Assembly (NCBI GenBank): GCA_934525675.1
Contig: CAKSZH010000003.1
Location: forward strand, 124,001 to 188,000
Origin: an uncultured Eubacteriales bacterium
GTDB taxonomy: Bacteria; Bacillota; Clostridia; Oscillospirales; CAG-272
DNA length: 64,000 bases
Direction of reading: 5' to 3'
Position 1 is the stretch's first letter. Each line of letters starts with the position of its first letter. Below the pieces are notes generated by a model. That model saw only the letters and a list, made by a program, of their open reading frames with translations. It searched no databases and was not told the origin of the DNA. Position numbers and translations under genes: made by a program. Positions 58,774 through 64,000 of this stretch are shown in pieces.

Positions 58774-59929
58774 CGATATGATTTATTTTGATAACGCGGC
58801 GACGACCTGTCCGAAGCCGAGGAGCGTATACAATGCGGTATCCCGTGCTATGCGGGAGGACTGCGGAAATCCGGGCAGAGGAGCGCACCGCTTGTCCCGC
58901 CGCGCGGCGGAAACCGTTTACGACTGCCGTGAGGCACTTGCGGAATTCGCCGGACTTGACGACCCGTCGGGAATCGTGTTCACACTCAATGCGACCGCCG
59001 CGATCAACACGGCGATCAAGGGGGTGCTCCGCGAGGGCGATCATGTTCTGATCAGTGACATGGAGCACAACGCGGTATACCGCCCGGTCTACCGTCTGGC
59101 AAAGGAAGGAAAGATCTCGTATGACGTTTTTCCGACCTTCCCGGAGGATGCCTCGCCCGCGTCGGAACAGAGAATCCTCGATGCCATCGGAAGACGGATC
59201 CGTCCGAATACGCGGGCGGTGGTCTGTGCGCACGTGTCCAACCTGTGCTCGGCGGTCCTTCCTGCGAAGGCAATCGGGAAGCTGTGTCGGGACAAGGGAA
59301 TTCTGTTCATTCTTGACGCATCCCAATCGCTCGGACATCTGCCGGTCAGTATGCCGGAAATGAACATCGATGTGCTGTGCGCACCGGGACACAAGGGATT
59401 GTACGGTCCGATGGGAAGCGGATTTCTTGCCATCCGTCCGGGGCTGAGGCTGGATACCCTCGCCGAGGGCGGAAACGGTGTACGTTCGCTGGAGGGCGAA
59501 ATGCCGGACGAGGCACCGGAGAGGTACGAGGCGGGAACGCTTGCCGTCCCGGCTCTTGCGGGACTTGCGGCGGGGGTCAGGGAGGTGACGGAGCGCGGTG
59601 TGGAGGCAATCGGCGCTCATGACGGATTCCTCTTTTCCCACCTGCGCGACAGGCTGGACAGTATCCGGGGCGTGAAGATCCTTGCCCCCGAACGCGTCGG
59701 CTCGGTGCTTTCGTTTTGCCTTGACGGAATTCCGTCGGAACGCGCGGCAGACCTGCTTGATGCAAGGGGCTGTGCCGTAAGAGCGGGATTTCACTGCTCG
59801 GCGCTCGGTCACAGGACGCTCGGCACCTCGGAAGACGGCGCGGTCCGCGTCAGCTTCGGGATGTTCAATACGCTGAGGGAGACCGACCGTTTTGCGGCAC
59901 AGGTTGCCTCGCTTCTGCGGGACCGCTGA
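58766..59929 (+). CDS. Aminotransferase class V, cysteine desulfurase family
   Basis: PLP enzyme predicted to take sulfur (or selenium) from cysteine (selenocysteine). The 387 residues start MIYFDNAATTCPKP after four residues and contain DMEHNAVYRP, the PLP strand LDASQSLGHLP, the PLP-binding lysine K210 in APGHKGLYGP and the persulfide cysteine C344 in AGFHCSALGH. This is the SufS/CsdA-like subgroup with a short catalytic loop. It is translationally coupled to the DUF3343 gene, so both probably act in one sulfur or selenium transfer pathway. No Suf, Isc, selD or selU gene is in the window. Confidence 0.93.
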   Translation: MSDDMIYFDNAATTCPKPRSVYNAVSRAMREDCGNPGRGAHRLSRRAAETVYDCREALAEFAGLDDPSGIVFTLNATAAINTAIKGVLREGDHVLISDMEHNAVYRPVYRLAKEGKISYDVFPTFPEDASPASEQRILDAIGRRIRPNTRAVVCAHVSNLCSAVLPAKAIGKLCRDKGILFILDASQSLGHLPVSMPEMNIDVLCAPGHKGLYGPMGSGFLAIRPGLRLDTLAEGGNGVRSLEGEMPDEAPERYEAGTLAVPALAGLAAGVREVTERGVEAIGAHDGFLFSHLRDRLDSIRGVKILAPERVGSVLSFCLDGIPSERAADLLDARGCAVRAGFHCSALGHRTLGTSEDGAVRVSFGMFNTLRETDRFAAQVASLLRDR

Positions 59930-60000
59930 CCGGCACGACCGCGTTCCGGAAGACGGACTTGTCCGATCAATCATAAAACAGATACAGACGGGGAAACCCG

Positions 60001-60040
60001 GTCCTTTCCGTGAGAATTTGCGGAAAGGACTTTCTTTTTT
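60001..60040 (+). terminator. Intrinsic terminator of the DUF3343-desulfurase pair
   Basis: GTCCTTTCCG at 60001-60010 pairs with CGGAAAGGAC at 60021-60030; T-rich tail TTTCTTTTTT follows. Confidence 0.9.
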
Positions 60041-60092
60041 ATACTGTTTATGTTATAATCAATATATATTGTTTTTACATAGGGGGTGCGGT

Positions 60093-61340
60093 ATGGATCG
60101 GACATATTCGCTTTCCGAATACCTTTTCTGGCGGGGGGATCTGTCTTTTCCCGCGTCCGGGGAAAAGGACCGGATCTCTGTTCCCACGGCGCCGTTTTCC
60201 GAGGTGGACGGGCTGATCCTGTCTGCCATGTCCTATGCGGATTTCCGCGGCGTGGACGGGGAACATGTGCTGCCGTTTCCCGCCGCGGGCATTGCGCTTT
60301 CGCCCGGGCAGCTTACGGAGGACGGCAGAAAGATTCTCAAGACCGATGTGCAGCAGTTCGCGGAACAGCTTTACCGTACCCGCCGTTTCTCGGAGCTGTC
60401 CCTGACCGGGTACGTCAGCGAAACCGACGTGTCGGCGGAACAGCAGTTTGCCGCCATGACGTTCCTGCTTCCCGACAAAAGCCCTGTGGTCGTATTCCGC
60501 GGGACCGATGAGTCGCTTGTCGGCTGGAAAGAGGATTGCAACATGAGCTATCTGCCGAGTATTCCTTCACAGGGCAAGGCGGTGCGTTACCTGAACCGGA
60601 TCGCGGCGCGTTATCCGGGCGATATCCATGTTGTGGGACATTCCAAAGGCGGCAACCTGGCGATCTTTGCGTCGGTCGGTGCCGACCCGTCCGTCCGTGC
60701 GCGTATCCGGAATGTGTACAGCTACGACGGCCCCGGTTTTGACGAGAGCTTCGTGCGTTCGGATGCGTTTTCCGGAGTTGCGGACCGCATTGTGACCTTC
60801 ATTCCGGAATCCTCGCTTGTCGGCGGATTCTTTTTCCGCGGCGGAAAAACGGAATATGTTCTTTCCGCCGAGCGCGGACTGATGCAGCATAAGCCGCTTT
60901 CGTGGTATGCCGTGGGGGATCGGCTTTCCCGCGCCGACGGACGGTCGGAATTCGGGAAACGCATGGACGACAGCATCCGGAACGGCATTGATACGGTCCC
61001 GAAGGAGGACAGGCGGGAATTTGTCGAACTGTTATTTCAGCTTCTCGGCGCGACCAAGGCGGAGACGCTTGGTCAGTTGACGGGAACGGGGCTTGGCAGT
61101 CTGCTTGCGCTCAGAAACTCCTATCGCAATTTCGACCGGGAAACCAGACAGCGGTTCCGTCAGCTCTTTTTGCGGATCACCGCGCTTCAGAGAGAGCCGA
61201 AAGAGAAGAAGACCGGACTTATTTCCGATCGGGAACAAAAGAAAAACGGGATGCCCGAAGAGAGCGCCGGGGAGACCATGTCCTTCCCCGAAGGACTTGC
61301 CGTGGTATCCGGAAGAACGGAAACGGAGGATAAACGATGA
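60093..61340 (+). CDS. DUF2974 (Mbeg1-like) lipase-fold protein
   Basis: Alpha/beta-hydrolase-like protein of 415 residues with no signal peptide. ATG at 60093 follows GGGGGTG. Core signatures: FLLPDKSPVVVFRGTDESLVGWKED (oxyanion-side strand, family typical), the nucleophile elbow VVGHSKGGNLAIFAS with S184, VYSYDGPGFD and IVTFIPESSLVG. The C-terminal 110 residues are helical and charged. The ending overlaps the next gene, a D,D-carboxypeptidase, by four bases, so the two are coupled. Lipase or esterase activity is predicted only by the GxSxG motif. Confidence 0.86.
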   Translation: MDRTYSLSEYLFWRGDLSFPASGEKDRISVPTAPFSEVDGLILSAMSYADFRGVDGEHVLPFPAAGIALSPGQLTEDGRKILKTDVQQFAEQLYRTRRFSELSLTGYVSETDVSAEQQFAAMTFLLPDKSPVVVFRGTDESLVGWKEDCNMSYLPSIPSQGKAVRYLNRIAARYPGDIHVVGHSKGGNLAIFASVGADPSVRARIRNVYSYDGPGFDESFVRSDAFSGVADRIVTFIPESSLVGGFFFRGGKTEYVLSAERGLMQHKPLSWYAVGDRLSRADGRSEFGKRMDDSIRNGIDTVPKEDRREFVELLFQLLGATKAETLGQLTGTGLGSLLALRNSYRNFDRETRQRFRQLFLRITALQREPKEKKTGLISDREQKKNGMPEESAGETMSFPEGLAVVSGRTETEDKR

Positions 61341-62290
61341 AGAGACGACTGCGGTTTTTCTCTCTGCTACTTGCCGTTTGCCTGTGCTTCGGCGCGCTGA
61401 CGGCATTTCTTGCCTCCTGTTCCGGCACGCCCCGCGCGACCCTGCACGAGCCGGGAGACAACGGATATATCCCGACCTCGGCGAACCTGCTTGATTTCGC
61501 GATTGACGCTGGACAGGCGTTCGTTTACGATATGGATGCGGGGGAATACCTGTATCTGAAGGGCGAGGCGCGGGTCCTGTACCCCGCAAGTACGACCAAG
61601 CTTCTGACCATTCTCTATGTCCTGACCCTGCTTTCTCCCGATACCCTCGTTACGGCGGGAGAAGAGGTCGGCATGATTGCCCACGGATCGTCGATTGCGT
61701 ATATCAAACGTGGGCATACTCTTACCGTGGAGATGCTGATCGAGGGAGTTTTGCTTCCGTCCGGCAATGATGCGGCATACGTGCTTGCCGCCGCGGGCGG
61801 GAGAGCGCTTCTCGGCAATCCGGATGCCGGTGCAAAAGAGGCGGTGGACGTGTTCGTGGACGGTATGAACCGCTACGGTGAAAAGATCGGACTCTGCGGA
61901 AGCAGATTCCTCTCGCCGGACGGTAACACCGAGGAAGCGCATTATTCCACCGTTGAAGATATGACGATTATTGCACGGCTTGCGGCGGATAATGCAGATA
62001 TCATGAGGTACGCGGGCTTGTCTGAGGATGACGTGACCTACGCAAGCGGCGAAACCAATCATTGGGTAAACACCAATCTTATGCTTGATCCCGACAGCGA
62101 GTTTTACGATTCCGCGGTGACGGGGCTAAAAACCGGCTCGCTCGGGAAAGGTAAATACAGCGTGATTGTCACGGCAGAGCTTGCCGGAAAGCGGTATCTG
62201 ATCGGCGTTTTCGCGGCAAAGACCAAATCGGAGCGCTTTCAGGATGCCCGCCGGATTCTGGAAGGACTCCGGGAGCGCGCTTCCGTATGA
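61337..62290 (+). CDS. Serine-type D-Ala-D-Ala carboxypeptidase, lipoprotein (DacF-like)
   Basis: Low-molecular-mass penicillin-binding protein (S11) trimming the stem peptide of peptidoglycan. The N-terminal signal ends in the lipobox FLASC (Cys near 28), so it is a lipoprotein rather than C-terminally anchored. Catalytic motifs are complete: S85-T-T-K88 (PASTTKLL), SGN in LLPSGNDAAY and KTG in GLKTGSLGKG. The 317 residues lack the C-terminal beta domain of PBP5, giving a short form. It overlaps the DUF2974 gene. A sporulation role like DacF or a general wall role are both possible. Confidence 0.92.
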   Translation: MKRRLRFFSLLLAVCLCFGALTAFLASCSGTPRATLHEPGDNGYIPTSANLLDFAIDAGQAFVYDMDAGEYLYLKGEARVLYPASTTKLLTILYVLTLLSPDTLVTAGEEVGMIAHGSSIAYIKRGHTLTVEMLIEGVLLPSGNDAAYVLAAAGGRALLGNPDAGAKEAVDVFVDGMNRYGEKIGLCGSRFLSPDGNTEEAHYSTVEDMTIIARLAADNADIMRYAGLSEDDVTYASGETNHWVNTNLMLDPDSEFYDSAVTGLKTGSLGKGKYSVIVTAELAGKRYLIGVFAAKTKSERFQDARRILEGLRERASV

Positions 62291-62366
62291 TCCGGCTCCG
62301 GGAATTCCGGCTTACATTGACGGATCGGTCAAAAAATGATTTCCGACCGGTCACAGAGGTAGAGTA

Positions 62367-63611
62367 ATGAATCAGTTTTCCGAGAATACAACTTTCGTCC
62401 CCGCGGGAACGGGAATGCGGAGCATCTGCTCCATCTATAAAATCGGCAGGGGACCCTCCAGTTCGCATACCATGGGACCGGAAAAAGCGGCGCTTTTGTT
62501 CCTTGACCGTTACCCCGATGCGGACTTCTATACCGTAAAGCTCTACGGCTCGCTCGCCTTGACGGGAAAGGGACACGGCACCGACCGCATCCTTGCACAA
62601 ACGCTTCCGAAAGGGAAGTGCGAGGTGATTTTCTGCCCCGGTGTAACGGGGCTTCCGCACCCAAACACCATGGACTTTTATGCAAAGAAAAACGGGGCGG
62701 AGATCGGCTTTCTCCGGGTGTTCAGCATCGGGGGAGGTGACATTCTGCTTGACGGGGAAGATGCGATCGCGGAAGCAGAGGTCTACCCCCATCGCCACTT
62801 TTCCGATATTGCGGAGTATTGCCGCAAAAGAGGAATACGTCTTCCGGAGTATGCGGACGAGGTGGAGGGAGAATCGCTTGCCCGGCATCTGCCACTTGTC
62901 TGGGAAACCATGAAATCCGCCGTATCAAACGGACTTGCAGGAACAGGAGAGCTGCCCGGGGGGCTTCATGTGCAGAGAAAAGCGGGGTATCTGTATCACC
63001 AGAACCCGAAGAATGAAGACGCGGTCACCAGAGAGAACCGCCTGATCTGTGCGTATGCCTTTGCCGTCAGCGAGGAAAACGCTGCAAACGGGCGGATTGT
63101 TACTGCGCCGACCTGCGGCTCCTGCGGAATTCTTCCGGCCGTGCTTCTTTATGAGCAGGAGCGGCTCGGCAGAACCGATGAAGACATTTACCGTGCCCTC
63201 GCGGTCGCGGGGCTGGTCGGAAATATTATCCGTACCAACGCGTCGATCAGCGGCGCGGAATGCGGCTGTCAGGCGGAGGTCGGCAGTGCCTGTTCCATGG
63301 CGGCGGCAGCACTCGCAGAGCTGTACGACATGCGGATCGACCAGATCGAATATGCAGCCGAGGTGGCGATGGAGCATCATCTCGGACTGACCTGCGATCC
63401 GATCGGAGGGCTTGTACAGATTCCCTGTATCGAACGCAACGCGGTCGCCGCCATGCGTGCGATCAACGCGGTCAACCTTGCCAACTTCCTGACGGACACG
63501 AGAAAAATTTCGTTTGATCTTGTTGTGGATACGATGTATGAAACGGGGAAGGATCTGTCCCGAAGCTACAAGGAGACTTCCGAGGGCGGATTGGCAAAGC
63601 TCTATCACTGA
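62367..63611 (+). CDS. sdaA: L-serine ammonia-lyase, iron-sulfur-dependent (fused beta-alpha)
   Basis: Oxygen-sensitive [4Fe-4S] L-serine dehydratase producing pyruvate and ammonia. The 414-residue chain has the beta domain first (SICSIYKIGRGPSSSHTMGPEKAA; about 18-160) and then the alpha domain with cluster cysteines in TAPTCGSCGILPAV, SGAECGCQAEVG and MEHHLGLTCDPIGG. Such single-chain enzymes resemble the E. coli SdaA layout and are 450 or so long, so this is slightly compact. ATG at 62367 follows AGAGG. It fits amino-acid fermentation. Confidence 0.96.
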   Translation: MNQFSENTTFVPAGTGMRSICSIYKIGRGPSSSHTMGPEKAALLFLDRYPDADFYTVKLYGSLALTGKGHGTDRILAQTLPKGKCEVIFCPGVTGLPHPNTMDFYAKKNGAEIGFLRVFSIGGGDILLDGEDAIAEAEVYPHRHFSDIAEYCRKRGIRLPEYADEVEGESLARHLPLVWETMKSAVSNGLAGTGELPGGLHVQRKAGYLYHQNPKNEDAVTRENRLICAYAFAVSEENAANGRIVTAPTCGSCGILPAVLLYEQERLGRTDEDIYRALAVAGLVGNIIRTNASISGAECGCQAEVGSACSMAAAALAELYDMRIDQIEYAAEVAMEHHLGLTCDPIGGLVQIPCIERNAVAAMRAINAVNLANFLTDTRKISFDLVVDTMYETGKDLSRSYKETSEGGLAKLYH

Positions 63612-63713
63612 CCCCGTGCGCACTGCAGCGTGAAATCCGGCGAAATGTTATCGCCGACAGAATCAAAGACAACAATGAAGTATGACTCCGAAACAGAAAG
63701 GAACCTGACAGAT

Positions 63714-64000
63714 ATGAAGATTACAGACATTCTCGCCGGAGAAAAGCCAAGCCTTTCCTTTGAGGTATTCCCGCCGAAAAGCGGGGATGCCTTTGACAGT
63801 GTACGGGAGGTGACCGAAAAGATCGCCGCCCTTCATCCGTCGTTCATGAGCGTAACCTACGGTGCGGGCGGAGGGACCTCCGCGTATACCCTTGAGATCG
63901 CTGAAAATCTGTCTGCGCACGGTGTGACTTCGCTTGCCCATCTGACCTGTGTTTCCTCCACAAAGGCAGATATCAAAGCGCGTCTGACCGCACTCCGGGA
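63714..64000 (+). CDS. metF: Methylenetetrahydrofolate reductase, 5' part
   Basis: Reduces 5,10-methylene-THF to 5-methyl-THF for methionine synthesis or the Wood-Ljungdahl methyl branch. The first 95 residues are present and the gene continues past the right edge. Visible text: MKITDILAGEKPSLSFEVFP, PPKSGDAFD (the FExxPPK motif), then FMSVTYGAGGGTSAYT and SLAHLTCVSSTKADI, all diagnostic for MetF. GAAAGGAACC precedes the ATG. No methionine-type riboswitch is seen in the 100-base leader. Confidence 0.95.
   Translation, partial: MKITDILAGEKPSLSFEVFPPKSGDAFDSVREVTEKIAALHPSFMSVTYGAGGGTSAYTLEIAENLSAHGVTSLAHLTCVSSTKADIKARLTALR

Noticed and set aside
1..64000. tRNA or rRNA genes
   Set aside because: I looked through the intergenic spaces for CCA-ending cloverleaf-like and rRNA-like sequence and saw none, although a covariance search would be needed to exclude tRNAs fully.

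Overview
The window is a continuous chromosomal segment of a spore-forming, strictly fermentative-looking member of the Bacillota, class Clostridia. The sporulation genes gpr, spoIIP, yabP, yabQ and a SpoVB/YabM flippase, the oxygen-independent HemZ, the [4Fe-4S] type L-serine dehydratase, acetate kinase, the Gram-positive c-di-AMP pair cdaA-cdaR and the dense vegetative promoters (TTGACA-17-TATAAT type) all point there. The DNA is moderately GC-rich. A gut Oscillospirales-like bacterium is my guess, made from gene style only. No rRNA, tRNA, CRISPR array, insertion sequence or recognisable prophage is present.

Layout. 1-3.4 kb: an edge-truncated metallo-hydrolase and an orphan peptide-binding lipoprotein, both leftward. 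3.7-5.8 kb: gpr-spoIIP, a forespore/engulfment pair. 6.2-7.5 kb: a small membrane protein and a LexA-like XRE-S24 repressor, divergently transcribed from two near-consensus promoters whose -10 boxes form an inverted repeat. 7.5-9.3 kb: about 1.8 kb without a convincing gene. 9.3-16.2 kb: an SDR oxidoreductase, a secreted repeat protein, ackA, a glycine-rich membrane protein and tyrS. 16.4-22.1 kb: topB, an M3 peptidase and a PrsA/SurA-like lipoprotein. 22.3-25.3 kb: cdaA-cdaR-FAD dehydrogenase (overlapping genes). 25.5-33.7 kb: recJ-relA-dtd-hemZ-mtaD and a small membrane protein, tightly packed. 33.8-36.7 kb: uvrA. 36.9-41.5 kb: the classic yab cluster (flippase, mazG, hup, rlbP, yabP, yabQ, divIC). 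42-44.5 kb: pepF and a HAD phosphatase. 44.7-46.3 kb: rpmB and mtaB (leftward). 46.5-50 kb: upp, an RluA-type pseudouridine synthase and lnt. 50.1-51.3 kb: the rpsF-ssb-rpsR operon (leftward). 51.6-55.4 kb: a ComEC-like hydrolase, a FabG-like SDR, pepT and a HAD phosphatase. 55.7-57.4 kb: gpmI (leftward). 57.7-64 kb: a C_GCAxxG_C_C protein, a DUF3343 Se/S-carrier-like protein with a cysteine desulfurase, a DUF2974 lipase-fold protein with a D,D-carboxypeptidase, L-serine dehydratase and the start of metF.

How it fits together. Peptide uptake and breakdown (OppA-like protein, two M3 oligopeptidases, PepT), serine deamination, lower glycolysis (GpmI) and acetate kinase describe a peptide- and sugar-fermenting lifestyle. 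RelA, CdaA and the S24 repressor provide stress signalling by (p)ppGpp, c-di-AMP and probable cleavage-induced derepression. Envelope genes (Lnt, PrsA-like lipoprotein, flippase, DacF-like enzyme, DivIC, SpoIIP) cover lipoprotein maturation, wall and septum or spore morphogenesis.

Most interesting for follow-up: the divergent S24-repressor/membrane-protein module, with self-cleavage residues spaced almost as in E. coli LexA; the gene-poor 7.5-9.3 kb stretch; the hairpin that buries the yabP ribosome binding site; a three-residue-complete Lnt in a Gram-positive spore former; and a possible small RNA after spoIIP.
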